Made by a program: the position numbers and the translations under genes. The notes under the pieces were generated by a model. The model was not told the DNA's origin. It worked only from the letters and a program-made list of their open reading frames with translations, and ran no database searches. A DNA stretch of 64,000 nucleotides from an uncultured Massilia sp. Its GTDB lineage: Bacteria > Pseudomonadota > Gammaproteobacteria > Burkholderiales > Burkholderiaceae. The stretch spans positions 33,564 to 97,563 of the forward strand of contig CAMLMV010000025.1 in assembly GCA_946481275.1 (NCBI GenBank), given 5' to 3'. Below are positions 1-8,304 of the stretch, in pieces. Every line of letters starts with the position of its first letter. Position 1 is the stretch's first letter.

Positions 1-1
1 G

Positions 2-220
2 CGGATCATGCAGGACATCTTCGCCGCGATCCTCACGCTGCGCGCGAGCGGCGTGACGACCTTGCTGATCGAGCAGAACGCCCGCGCGGCGCTGCAGGTA
101 TCGGACTACGCGTACGTGCTGGAAACGGGGGAAGTCGGCCTGGAGGGCCCGGCGGACGAACTGGCCGGCGATCCGCGCGTGATCGAAACCTATCTGGGCC
201 TGGCCAGGCAAGTGGCCTGA
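2..220 (+). CDS. livF: Branched-chain amino acid ABC transporter ATP-binding protein, C-terminal end (partial)
   Basis: The reading frame is open from the window edge, so only the last 72 or so residues are visible. The segment reads TTLLIEQNARAALQVSDYAY followed by VLETGEVGLEGPADEL. This is the H-loop/switch region and C-terminal tail of the LivF family, the second ATPase of the high-affinity branched-chain amino acid (or amide/urea-like) ABC importer, in which E-Q-N replaces the usual T-H-D of other ABC ATPases. It would hydrolyse ATP at the inner membrane together with LivG, LivH and LivM, none of which lies in the window. It converges on the porin gene and is separated from it by a strong hairpin. 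LivF rather than LivG is chosen because of the EQN motif and the YLG end; the transported substrate cannot be told from this piece. Confidence 0.8.
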   Translation, partial: RIMQDIFAAILTLRASGVTTLLIEQNARAALQVSDYAYVLETGEVGLEGPADELAGDPRVIETYLGLARQVA

Positions 221-227
221 CCGGGTC

Positions 228-252
228 GGGTGGCGGCCCGATGCCGCCACCC
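228..252. terminator. Hairpin terminator between convergent livF and porin genes
   Basis: Perfect 10-bp inverted repeat: arms GGGTGGCGGC (228-237) and GCCGCCACCC (243-252) with a 5-base loop. It fills most of the 40-bp gap between two convergent stop codons, so it can serve both strands. No clear T-run follows on either side, so intrinsic strength is uncertain. Confidence 0.65.
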
Positions 253-260
253 GCAATGCT

Positions 261-1361
261 TCAGAACGCGTGCTTCATGCCGACCAGGACGCCGTTCTGG
301 TCGAGGCCCGCGCCGACGCTGCCGCCCGCGCTCAGGGCGACCGCCGCGCCGCCCTCGTTGCCGATATGGCCGACCATGGCGTACACCGAGCTGCGTTTCG
401 ACAGCAGGTAGTTGGCGCGCACGACGGCCAGGTTCGCGCGCTGGGGGCTGTTCCTGACGTCCAGCCGCGCCACCTGCGCATCCAGCACGAGCGCCGGCAG
501 GACCGGATACGACACGCCGACGTAGGGCAGGTTGCTGCGCGGCGTGGCCTTGTTGGCCTCGTTGTCGCGCCGGACCCAGCCGCCGGCCACCTTCAGCGCG
601 CCGAACTTCGTGTAGCCGCCCAGGTGCAGGCGCGAATCGGACAGGGCGCTGCTCGCGGACGCGAACGGCGCCAGCGCGCCGGCGCCGCCGTTATAGGTGT
701 CCCAGGCGCCGACGATGCCCCAGGCGCCGTCGTCGTACTTCAGCATGGCGGACCAGGCGCGGCAGGCCTGGTGGTCGCTGGCGGATTCGCCGCCGCAGTT
801 GGTGGCGTTCGGGCCGCCGGCGGCCGACGCGTCGCGGCCCAGGCTGTACGTGGCACCGAACGACACCGGACCGACCGACTGGCGGTAGGAGACCGAGTTG
901 TCGTGGCGCGCGATCGGCAGGTAGCCGTCGAGCGAGCCGATCGAGAACTGCGAAGGACCGATCACGTCGCTGTCAAAGAACGAGCCGAACAGCATGCTGT
1001 AGGTGCGGCCCACCGTCAGCGTGCCCCAGCGGCCGGTCAGGCCGACCCAGGCCTGGCGGCCGAACAGGCGGTTGCCCTGGCCGGTGACGCCGGTGTCGGG
1101 CGAAAAACCGTTTTCGAGCGTGAAGATGGCCTTGACGCCGTTCCCCAGGTCTTCCGTGCCGCGAAAGCCGATCCGCGACGGCATGATGCCGCCGCTGATG
1201 CTGGGCATGCGCGTCACGCCGTGGCCTGCCGCGTCGGCGTTCGTGACATGTTCCAGCGCGACGTCGACGACGCCGTATACCTGTACGTTCGATTGGGCGT
1301 GGGCGGCGGACAGGCCCGCGGTCATCAGGGCGGCGCCGAGGGCCGCGTAATGCAATTTCAT
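261..1361 (-). CDS. Gram-negative trimeric porin (Burkholderia/Neisseria type)
   Basis: A 366-residue outer-membrane general diffusion porin. It has a classic signal peptide (MKLHYAALGAALMTAGLSAA, cleavage after AHA), then QSNVQVYGVVDVALE, the usual first beta-strand of the betaproteobacterial porin family (Porin_4). The internal stretch SRIGFRGTEDLGNGVKAIFT is the hallmark second strand and turn, and the chain ends in a C-terminal phenylalanine (VGMKHAF) needed for Bam-dependent insertion. Length matches the family. The start at 1361 is preferred over the upstream in-frame codon at 1481 because it begins the signal peptide and has GAGGAG about 8 bases before it. The gene is monocistronic, convergent with livF and divergent from the chemotaxis receptor. 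Its specificity (anion, osmolyte) cannot be read from sequence. Confidence 0.93.
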   Translation of the reverse strand: MKLHYAALGAALMTAGLSAAHAQSNVQVYGVVDVALEHVTNADAAGHGVTRMPSISGGIMPSRIGFRGTEDLGNGVKAIFTLENGFSPDTGVTGQGNRLFGRQAWVGLTGRWGTLTVGRTYSMLFGSFFDSDVIGPSQFSIGSLDGYLPIARHDNSVSYRQSVGPVSFGATYSLGRDASAAGGPNATNCGGESASDHQACRAWSAMLKYDDGAWGIVGAWDTYNGGAGALAPFASASSALSDSRLHLGGYTKFGALKVAGGWVRRDNEANKATPRSNLPYVGVSYPVLPALVLDAQVARLDVRNSPQRANLAVVRANYLLSKRSSVYAMVGHIGNEGGAAVALSAGGSVGAGLDQNGVLVGMKHAF

Positions 1362-1664
1362 GGAAGTCTCCTCGTCATGGGCATGGAGCCCGTTGTCATC
1401 GACAGCCGTGTCTGGTGTATCTCGATTCTCGCCATACACAACTGTATTTTTTAGGCTACCGGATAGTATTTCTTCTGGCAAGCAATAATGGAGGGAATCG
1501 AAGCCGTGTCGCCAAAATGAGCCGCGAAAAGCGGGGCTCCCTGCGATTCCGGATTTTCTGTCGCCGTGCTTGACCAGAAGGATGCGTGTTTATAAGATAC
1601 ACATACGTTTGTGTATGTCGTGCGGCGCGACCCGGCCGGCGCGATCGACTCCCGGAGGCTGTGT
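1362..1664. promoter_or_regulatory. Divergent promoter region, porin / chemotaxis receptor
   Basis: A 303-bp gap between divergent genes with no credible ORF. It contains two inverted repeats of the same short word: GTGTAT/ATACAC with a 13-base spacer near 1416-1440, and ATACACA (1597-1603)/TGTGTAT (1610-1616) with a 6-base spacer. The second lies about 50 bases before the receptor start, close to an AT-rich TATAAGATA stretch (1591-1599), a good position for an operator. No certain -35/-10 pair could be fixed. The regulator is not known. Confidence 0.45.
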
Positions 1665-3215
1665 ATGCGTTTATCCAACCTGACGATCGGCAGCCGGCTC
1701 CGCTGCGGCTTCGCCGCGGTGCTGCTCCTGCTGATTCTTGCGATTACCCTCGGCCTGCATGGCATGGCCGACCTGTCCGGCCGCATGGACGCCGTCGTGC
1801 AACGGCACCATGCGCGCATCGCGGCCGCGCACGACATGCAAACCAGTTTCTGGGCCATTTCCGCCTTCCTTGCCTTCGGGGTCGCCGACCGCGACGATGC
1901 GTCGCTGGGCGTGCTGACGACGCGCATCGGCAAGGCGCGCGCGGCCTACCAGTCCGCGCGCGCGGTGCTCGTGGACGGCGCGCGGGATCCGGTTGCGGCG
2001 CAGCTGATGCGGGATGTGGACGTCGCGCTGGCGGCCGGCATCAGGGAAAGCCGGAACGTCTCCAGGCTGCGGACGGAACGGCGCTTCGACGAGGCGGCGC
2101 AGGCCCTGTCGCTGCAATTCATGCCGGCCTGCCAGGCGGCACTCGACCGGGTGGCCCGGGTGGTTGCGCACGAACAGGCGCTGGCGGCCGAAGCGGCGGC
2201 CGCCGCCGCGGCCGACAATGCCCGCAGCCGCGACTTGCTGCTTGCGCTCGGGGCGGTCGCCCTGGCCGGCGGCTTTGCCGTGTCGTGGCTCATCACGCGT
2301 TCGATCACGCTGCCGCTCGGGCGCGCGCTCGCGGTCGCGGAGTCGGTCGCGGCCGGCGACCTGACCTCCGATCCGGGCGGCGGCGGCGCCGACGAGACGG
2401 GGCGGTTGCTGCGCGCGCTGAAGGCAATGAACGATGGCCTGGCCGGGATCGTGCGCAACGTGCGCACGGGGACGGAATCGATCGCGACAACGACCGGCCG
2501 GATCGCCGCCGGCAGCCAGGCGCTCGCGGCCCGAACCGAGCAACAGGCAGCGTCGCTGGAACAGACGGCTGCCGCCATCGGAGAGCTCACGTCGGCGGTC
2601 GGACACAACCTGGCGCACGCGCGCCTGGCGAGCGACCGGGCCCGCGAGGCGTCGGCGCAGGCCGGCCGCGGCGGGACGGTGGTGGACGAGGTCGCGCGCG
2701 TCATGGCGGCCATCGATGCGTCGTCCAGGCGTATCGTCGACATCATCGAGGTCATCGACGGCATCGCGTTCCAGACCAACATCCTCGCCCTGAACGCCGC
2801 CGTGGAAGCGGCCCGCGCCGGCCCGCAGGGCAGGGGATTCGCGGTCGTGGCGGGGGAAGTGCGCCACCTGGCGCAGCGGGCCGCGGCGGCGGCGAAGGAG
2901 ATCCGGGACCTGATCACGGCATCGGCCCGCCGGATCGACGCCGGGGCGGCGCTTGCCGGCCAGGCGGGCGCGACGATGGCGCAGGTCGTGGACAGCGTCC
3001 GCAAGGTGGCCGCGCTCATGGAAGAGATCACCCTGTCGGCCCAGGAGCAGGCGGCGAGCCTCGGCCAGATCAACCAGGCGGTGATCCAGCTCGACGGCGT
3101 GACGCAGAAAAATGCCAGCCTGGTCGGCGCGGACGCCACCGGAGCGCGGGCGTTGCGCGAGGAGGCCGGCCACCTGGAGCGTGCCGTGAGCGTGTTTCGG
3201 ATCGGCGCGAATTAA
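1665..3215 (+). CDS. Methyl-accepting chemotaxis protein
   Basis: A 516-residue inner-membrane chemoreceptor. An N-terminal transmembrane helix (about residues 14-31) is followed by a four-helix-bundle sensor domain of the MCP 4HB type (about 35-185), a second transmembrane helix (about 190-212), HAMP, and a cytoplasmic signalling domain. The conserved hairpin tip [20 protein letters not shown] sits near residues 365-385, followed by [17 protein letters not shown], where CheA and CheW bind. The C-terminus (VFRIGAN) lacks the CheR/CheB-tethering pentapeptide, so adaptation would rely on other receptors. The ATG at 1665 is chosen over the earlier frame start at 1611 because GGAGG (1654-1658) lies 6 bases upstream and it begins the usual positively charged N-terminus. 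No chemotaxis genes adjoin it; the ligand is unknown. Confidence 0.93.
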   Translation: MRLSNLTIGSRLRCGFAAVLLLLILAITLGLHGMADLSGRMDAVVQRHHARIAAAHDMQTSFWAISAFLAFGVADRDDASLGVLTTRIGKARAAYQSARAVLVDGARDPVAAQLMRDVDVALAAGIRESRNVSRLRTERRFDEAAQALSLQFMPACQAALDRVARVVAHEQALAAEAAAAAAADNARSRDLLLALGAVALAGGFAVSWLITRSITLPLGRALAVAESVAAGDLTSDPGGGGADETGRLLRALKAMNDGLAGIVRNVRTGTESIATTTGRIAAGSQALAARTEQQAASLEQTAAAIGELTSAVGHNLAHARLASDRAREASAQAGRGGTVVDEVARVMAAIDASSRRIVDIIEVIDGIAFQTNILALNAAVEAARAGPQGRGFAVVAGEVRHLAQRAAAAAKEIRDLITASARRIDAGAALAGQAGATMAQVVDSVRKVAALMEEITLSAQEQAASLGQINQAVIQLDGVTQKNASLVGADATGARALREEAGHLERAVSVFRIGAN

Positions 3216-3224
3216 TTCGACGAG

Positions 3225-3244
3225 ATATTGCCGTGCGGCAATAT
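3225..3244 (+). terminator. Hairpin after the chemotaxis receptor gene
   Basis: Perfect 9-bp inverted repeat ATATTGCCG (3225-3233) / CGGCAATAT (3236-3244), 9 bases after the stop codon and followed by TGTGTTC. It is probably the transcription terminator of the receptor gene, although the T-tract is short. Confidence 0.55.
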
Positions 3245-3331
3245 TGTGTTCATAATCCTACGCGCAAAAGAAACAACATCAGCCCGGCGGCTATCCGCCG
3301 CTGTCCTTGATCCCTTGAATGTAAGGCGACC

Positions 3332-5515
3332 ATGTCGAAAAATAAACAAAACGTATCGTTGGAACGCCGGGCCTTCTGTGCCGGTTCCCTGAGTCTCGCG
3401 GCCCTGGGCCCCGTGGCGCTCGTCGGTTGCGGAGGCGGCCAGGATGGAAGCAGTGCCTCTTCCGGCGTCGCGACCGGCGGCGGCACCCGGCTGCTGGCCG
3501 AGACCACCACCGCGCCGCGCACCTTCGTGCACCCCGGCCTGCTGCACACCGAGGCCGATTTCGACCGCATGCGCGCGAAGGTCGCGGCGGGCGCGCAGCC
3601 GTGGGTCAACGGGTGGAATGCTCTGCTCAACACGGGCCGCTCCCATCTCAACAACTCGCCGCGCCCGCTGGAGTGGGTGATTCGCGGCGGCACCGGGCAG
3701 AACTTCGCGCAGCTGTATATCGACGTCGCCCGCGCCTACCAGCTGGCGGTCCGGTGGAAGGTGTCCGGCGACACCGCCTATGCCGACAAGGCGGTGTCGT
3801 TCCTCAACGCGTGGGCCTACACGCTGAAGGGCATCAGCGGCAACGCCGACCGCTTTCTGGCCGCCGGCATCTACGGCTACGAATTCGCCAATGCCGCCGA
3901 AATCATGCGCACGTATCCCGGCTATGCGGCCGCCGATTTCGCGCAGTTCCAGGCCATGATGCTGAACGTGTTCTACCCGCTGAACCACCAGTTCCTCGTG
4001 CGGCACAACGATGCCGACATCACCAACTACTGGGCCAACTGGGACCAGTGCACGCTGGCCTCGATGCTGGCCATCGGCGTGCTGTGCGACCGCGAAGACA
4101 TCTATGACGAGGCGGTCACGTACTACAGGACGGGACTGGGCAACGGCACCGCCAACCGCGCCGTGTACTATGTCCATGCCGGCTACCTCGGCCAGTGGCA
4201 GGAGAGCGGGCGCGACCAGGGGCATTGCACGCTCGGCGTCGGACTCGCGGCGTCGTTCTGCGAGATGGCCTGGAACCAGGGCGACGATTTCTACGCCTAC
4301 GACAACAACCGGTTCCTGGCCGGCGCCGAGTACGTGGCCAAGTCCAACCTGGCCGACGCCAACGGCAACCTGTACTATACGTCGATGCCGTTCACGACCT
4401 ACCGGAACGTGCTGGGCACGCAAGGCGCCATCTCCAACGCCGGCCTGCCGTTCTCGCGCCCGGTCTGGGAAATGATCTACAACCACTACGTGAACCGCCT
4501 GGGCCTGGACGCGCCCTGGACCGCGCGCATGGCGGCGAAAATGCGCGCCGAAGGCGACGGCGGCAACGGCGACCAGCTCGGCGTCGGGACGCTGACCTTC
4601 TCCCGCGACCCGGTCGCGGCCGGCGCCAACCCGAGCGGCCTGACGGCGCGGCTGACGGGCGGACAGGTGGAGCTGTCGTGGTGGGGCACCGCGTACGCGA
4701 CCGGCTACAACGTGAAGCGCGCCGCCACGCCGGGCGGCCCCTACACGACGATCGCCAGCGGCATCACCGACCTGCTGACGTACACCGACACCGGCATGGA
4801 CGCGGACATCTGCCATTACGTGGTGACCGCGCTGACGCCGTCCGGCGAAACGGGCGCCTCCAACGAGGCGACGGTGTTCCTCGCGCGCCAGCTGCACACG
4901 TACCTGGCGTTCGACGACACGGGCGGTACGACCGCGGTGGACGCGACGGGCAACGGCCACGACGCCACGCTGGTCAACGGCGCTGCCCTGGTCGCCGGCA
5001 GGCGCGGCAACGCCGTGGCGCTGGACGGCGTCGACGATCACCTGGTCCTGCCACCCGGCGTCGTCAGCGACCTGGCCGACTTCACCATCGCCACCTGGGT
5101 GTACCTGAACGCCAACGGCACCTGGGCGCGCATCTTCGACTTCGGCTCGAACACCGGGTATTACATGTTCCTGACGCCGCGCGCGTCCGACGGCAAGCTG
5201 CGGTTCTCGATCACGAACAGCGCCGGCTTCGGTGGCCGGGACATCACCGCCAACACGGGGCTGCCGGTCGGCCAATGGGTGCACGTGGCCGTCACGCTGT
5301 CGGGCAAGAGCGGTACGCTGTACGTCAACGGCAGCGTCGTCGGCACCAATCCGTCGATCTCGTTCGCGCCGTTCCGCATCGGCCGCACCACGCAGAACTG
5401 GATCGGCCGCTCGCAGTATGGCGCCGACCCGTACCTGAACGGCAAGCTGGACGACTTCCGCATCTACCACGGCGCGCTGAGCGCGGCGGAGATCGCGGCG
5501 CTGGCGCAGGCCTGA
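3332..5515 (+). CDS. Alginate-lyase-like lipoprotein with a LamG (concanavalin-like) domain
   Basis: A 727-residue exported protein. The N-terminus has a twin-arginine pair (residues 12-13, ERRAFCAG), a hydrophobic stretch and a lipobox LVGC (Cys33), followed by a Gly/Ser linker, so it is probably a lipoprotein and perhaps Tat-exported. Residues about 60-400 match the alginate lyase family fold (alpha/alpha toroid): NYWANWDQCTLASMLAIGV and ESGRDQGH are the recognisable conserved blocks. Residues about 425-515 form a fibronectin-III-like module. Residues about 525-725 form a LamG-type jelly roll (YLAFDDTGGTTAVDATGNGH to the FRIGRT and LDDFRIYHGALS blocks), a likely carbohydrate-binding domain. 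It should cleave an acidic or other polysaccharide by elimination outside the cell; the substrate is not certain. Related lyase domains occur in the genes at 45694 and 51433. The start has AAGG 6-9 bases upstream. Confidence 0.8.
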   Translation: MSKNKQNVSLERRAFCAGSLSLAALGPVALVGCGGGQDGSSASSGVATGGGTRLLAETTTAPRTFVHPGLLHTEADFDRMRAKVAAGAQPWVNGWNALLNTGRSHLNNSPRPLEWVIRGGTGQNFAQLYIDVARAYQLAVRWKVSGDTAYADKAVSFLNAWAYTLKGISGNADRFLAAGIYGYEFANAAEIMRTYPGYAAADFAQFQAMMLNVFYPLNHQFLVRHNDADITNYWANWDQCTLASMLAIGVLCDREDIYDEAVTYYRTGLGNGTANRAVYYVHAGYLGQWQESGRDQGHCTLGVGLAASFCEMAWNQGDDFYAYDNNRFLAGAEYVAKSNLADANGNLYYTSMPFTTYRNVLGTQGAISNAGLPFSRPVWEMIYNHYVNRLGLDAPWTARMAAKMRAEGDGGNGDQLGVGTLTFSRDPVAAGANPSGLTARLTGGQVELSWWGTAYATGYNVKRAATPGGPYTTIASGITDLLTYTDTGMDADICHYVVTALTPSGETGASNEATVFLARQLHTYLAFDDTGGTTAVDATGNGHDATLVNGAALVAGRRGNAVALDGVDDHLVLPPGVVSDLADFTIATWVYLNANGTWARIFDFGSNTGYYMFLTPRASDGKLRFSITNSAGFGGRDITANTGLPVGQWVHVAVTLSGKSGTLYVNGSVVGTNPSISFAPFRIGRTTQNWIGRSQYGADPYLNGKLDDFRIYHGALSAAEIAALAQA

Positions 5516-5536
5516 CCGGCGTTCGCCGGTCTCAGG
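5511..5536. terminator. Bidirectional terminator overlapping two convergent stop codons
   Basis: Arms GACCGGCG (5514-5521) and CGCCGGTC (5524-5531) with a 2-base centre. The hairpin abuts or overlaps the stop codons of the lyase-LamG gene (ends 5515) and the sensor kinase gene (ends 5532), leaving only 16 bases between them. Confidence 0.55.
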
Positions 5537-7475
5537 CTGCCCGGGAGGCGGGCTCGAGCGGCAGCCACAGCATGAACACCGTGCCCTCGGGCCCGGACTG
5601 CCACGCCACCTTGCCTCCCAGCGCGGCCGCCCGCCGCCGCTGGTTCTGCAACCCGCGGCCGGTACCCCGGGCGAGCGCGGTCTCCGGATCGAAGCCCTGG
5701 CCGTTGTCGCCGATGCGGATGCACACGCCGTCGCCGTGCAGCGCCGTGCCGACGTGGATCTCGGTCGCGTGCGTATGCCGCAGGATATTGGCGATGCTCT
5801 CTTGCACGATGCGCAGGATATGCAGCGCGCTCGACGGATTCAGCCAGGGCAGCGTCGGCATCTCGCGCACTTCCCAGCTCAGGTTCACGCCCGTGCCTTC
5901 CAGGCGGGGCTCCAGGCGGAAACGCAGGGTGGCCAGCAGGAGCAGGAGGTCGGCGTCCACGGGCTCCATCGAATCGATGGTCAGCTTCAGGTCGTCCAGG
6001 CAATCCTTCAGGATCTGCGATACGCGTGCGTCGCCCAGGTCGCCGCGCTCGACCGAACGGATGGCGCTGATCAGGGAAGAGCCCAGGCCGTCGTGCATGT
6101 CCTGCATCAGGCGCTGGCGTTCGTCGCTGATGGTCTGGCGCATTTCGATGTCGCGCAGCCGGCGATGGCTCGCTTCCAGTTCCGCCTCGCGGGCCTTGAG
6201 GCGCTCGGCCAGGCTGGCGTTGACGCGTTCCACTTCCGCGATCGCGGCCACGTAGCGGCGGTACATCAAAGTGCCGAACACGATGAAGCACAGCGCGGGC
6301 ATGTAGGCGCCGAAATACCAGCCTTCCGGGTCGATCACGTTATTCTGCAGCATCCAGTCCGTCATGCCCAGCGCGGTACAGCCGAACACCCCGCACACCA
6401 CCATGCGGCCTTCGCCGGAATGGCGCCAGGCGCACACGCCGGACACCACGCAGGCGACCAGGCTCATGATTGCTGCCACCAGGTAGATCAGCGGTGTCAC
6501 GGTCGGCATATTGGGCAGCACGGCCAGCACGGGCAGCGTCAGTACCGCGACCAGTATCGTGATCGCCACCATGGCGCGGGTCAGCCAGGTCAACGGCTGG
6601 CCATGCAGCTGGCGCAGGAAATAATGCACCGACAGCACCAGCCAGAACAGGGAATTGACGGTCAGCCAGGCGAACCAGTCGTTCCGGATCGGCAGGCCGA
6701 CGTAGAAATGCAGCCCGCGCATGAAGGCGCTGGCGGACAGGTTGAAGAACAGCAGGTAAGCCATGTCGTGCGGACGGCGGAACCAGACGAACAGCGCGAA
6801 CACGCCCACCGCCATGAAGGCCGCGCTCAGCAGGGCCGGCAATTCCTGCTGCAGCCATTGGCGCACCTGGTAGCCGGCGTGCAGCGCATCGGCCGGGCCC
6901 AGCCATAGCGACGACAGGGCCACCTGCGATTGCGGCGTATGTTCGAGCCGCAGCACGATGTCGCGCACCGGCTCGTGGCCGGGGCCTTGCTCCAGCGTCA
7001 GCCACAGCGGCGTGCGCGTGCTGTTGTAGAGGGGGCCGTCCTGCTGCGCGCGGTGGACCAGGCGGCCGTTGATGTAGACCGCGACGGTGCCGTCCGTCTT
7101 GATGCGCGCGCCGTACAGGGCGAGCGTCCCCGCGCGCATGAGCGGCTGGCCGACGTCCACCCTGATCCACGTGATGCGCGCCGCGTTGCCGGAGGCGCCG
7201 CTCGTTCCCGCCTTCGCCTGGCGCAGCAGGGCGATGGAAGGCTTGAAGGGCAGGGCCGTGGCTTGCCAGGTGCCCGGCAGACTGCGGCTGTCCAGCGCGG
7301 CGGGCGGCGTCGTGTAGCCCGCTACCTGCTGCTGCAGCCACTGTGCCTGCATCAGGTGCAGGCCGGCGGTTTCGCCATGGCCCTTGTCCACGCTCAGGAT
7401 GGCGCCGGCCACCAGCACGGCGCAGGAAAAGAACAGCAGGATGCCGCCGATCAGGCGCTGGGAGCGGGCTTGCAT
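5532..7475 (-). CDS. 7TM sensor histidine kinase (NarL-type, HisKA_3)
   Basis: A 647-residue membrane sensor kinase. The N-terminal helix (about residues 8-28) is followed by a periplasmic beta domain of the 7TMR-DISM type (about 35-190), then about seven transmembrane helices (about 205-400), a coiled-coil linker (about 400-445), and the dimerisation/phosphoacceptor segment DERQRLMQDMHDGLGSSL with its histidine near residue 458. The end is a HATPase domain with the N box (ESIANILRHTHATEI), G1 box (DNGQGFDP) and G2 box (GTGRGLQNQRRRAAAL). It should autophosphorylate in response to an external signal and pass phosphate to the response regulator encoded immediately upstream (6-base gap). The pair is divergent from the two-partner secretion operon, which it plausibly controls. 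The signal is unknown. Confidence 0.92.
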   Translation of the reverse strand: MQARSQRLIGGILLFFSCAVLVAGAILSVDKGHGETAGLHLMQAQWLQQQVAGYTTPPAALDSRSLPGTWQATALPFKPSIALLRQAKAGTSGASGNAARITWIRVDVGQPLMRAGTLALYGARIKTDGTVAVYINGRLVHRAQQDGPLYNSTRTPLWLTLEQGPGHEPVRDIVLRLEHTPQSQVALSSLWLGPADALHAGYQVRQWLQQELPALLSAAFMAVGVFALFVWFRRPHDMAYLLFFNLSASAFMRGLHFYVGLPIRNDWFAWLTVNSLFWLVLSVHYFLRQLHGQPLTWLTRAMVAITILVAVLTLPVLAVLPNMPTVTPLIYLVAAIMSLVACVVSGVCAWRHSGEGRMVVCGVFGCTALGMTDWMLQNNVIDPEGWYFGAYMPALCFIVFGTLMYRRYVAAIAEVERVNASLAERLKAREAELEASHRRLRDIEMRQTISDERQRLMQDMHDGLGSSLISAIRSVERGDLGDARVSQILKDCLDDLKLTIDSMEPVDADLLLLLATLRFRLEPRLEGTGVNLSWEVREMPTLPWLNPSSALHILRIVQESIANILRHTHATEIHVGTALHGDGVCIRIGDNGQGFDPETALARGTGRGLQNQRRRAAALGGKVAWQSGPEGTVFMLWLPLEPASRAA

Positions 7476-7481
7476 GGGTCG

Positions 7482-8177
7482 TCAGGGGAGCAGGCCGTGG
7501 TTGCGTGCCTCGAAGATCGCTTCGGCCTTGGAGCTGACCTTGAGTTTGCTGTAGATGCGGCGCACGAAGGTCTTGACCGTGAAGTGCGACAGCTGCATCA
7601 GCCCCGCGATCTCCTGCACGGTAAAGCCCTTGGTGATGTAGTCCAGCACTTCCTTTTCGCGCTGGGAGAGCTGGGGGGCTTCCTCGTCCGGCGTGGCGGC
7701 GTCGAGAGGCGGCGCGGGCGGCGCATTGCGGAAGCGGGCCAGCACCTGGCGCGCGATGATGGGGCTGATCGGGCTGCCGCCATTGGCCAGGCTGCGGATT
7801 TCGTCGCCCATGCGCGCCGGCGAACTGTCTTTCAGCAGATAGCCCGCCGCGCCGGCCTCGATCGAGCGCATGACGTGGGTCTCGTCGCCGAAATTCGTGC
7901 TGACCATGATGCTGCAGCTGGGCCACTGGCGCGCGGCGGCGCGGATCACGTCGATCCCCGAGCCGTCCGGCAGGCCCAGGTCGACCAGCAGCACGTCGGC
8001 CGGCGGCCCGGACAGCATGGCGAGGCCGTCCGCCCGGCTGCCGGCCTGGCCGGTCAGGCGCATGTCCGGGCTGGCCTCGACCACGCCGCCCAGCGCGCGG
8101 CTGAAGTCGGGGTCGTCCTCGACGATGGCGACGTGGATCAGGGACTGGGGCGGATGGTCTTGTTGCTTCATGGCCAT
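7482..8177 (-). CDS. NarL/FixJ-family response regulator
   Basis: A 231-residue cytoplasmic DNA-binding response regulator. The receiver domain (about residues 12-130) has the acidic pair VEDD, phospho-acceptor aspartate in LLVDLGLPDGSG, the switch Ser/Thr in MVSTNFG and lysine in YLLKDSS. The LuxR-type helix-turn-helix is at the C-terminus (about 165-228: LSQREKEVLDYITKGFTVQEI, then LSHFTVKTFVRRIYSKLKV). Two in-frame ATGs (8177 and 8171) are both possible; neither has a strong Shine-Dalgarno sequence. The gene forms an operon with the sensor kinase. A perfect inverted repeat at 8221-8240, about 45 bases before the start, is a natural candidate for its binding site, allowing control of itself and of the divergent secretion genes. 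Confidence 0.93.
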   Translation of the reverse strand: MAMKQQDHPPQSLIHVAIVEDDPDFSRALGGVVEASPDMRLTGQAGSRADGLAMLSGPPADVLLVDLGLPDGSGIDVIRAAARQWPSCSIMVSTNFGDETHVMRSIEAGAAGYLLKDSSPARMGDEIRSLANGGSPISPIIARQVLARFRNAPPAPPLDAATPDEEAPQLSQREKEVLDYITKGFTVQEIAGLMQLSHFTVKTFVRRIYSKLKVSSKAEAIFEARNHGLLP

Positions 8178-8220
8178 ATTGTACGACGACGGATGGGCCA
8201 AGAAACCGCAAGTGATGCGG

Positions 8221-8240
8221 TGTAGCACCTTTGTGCTACA
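8221..8240. promoter_or_regulatory. Perfect inverted repeat between response regulator and TPS operon (putative operator)
   Basis: TGTAGCAC (8221-8228), spacer CTTT, GTGCTACA (8233-8240). It lies in the 127-bp gap between divergent genes, 44 bases from the regulator start and 65 from the tpsB start. LuxR-type response regulators bind such dyads as dimers. It is not followed by a T-run, so it is unlikely to be a terminator. Confidence 0.55.
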
Positions 8241-8304
8241 TACAGCAACACCCATTGTACTTACGATATTGCCTGTTAACAATGCACGATCGTCAGCGTT
8301 CCGA

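Noticed and set aside
8221..8240. The dyad before tpsB as a transcription terminator
   Set aside because: It lies between divergent genes, lacks a T-run and has a short AT-containing stem; an operator is more likely.
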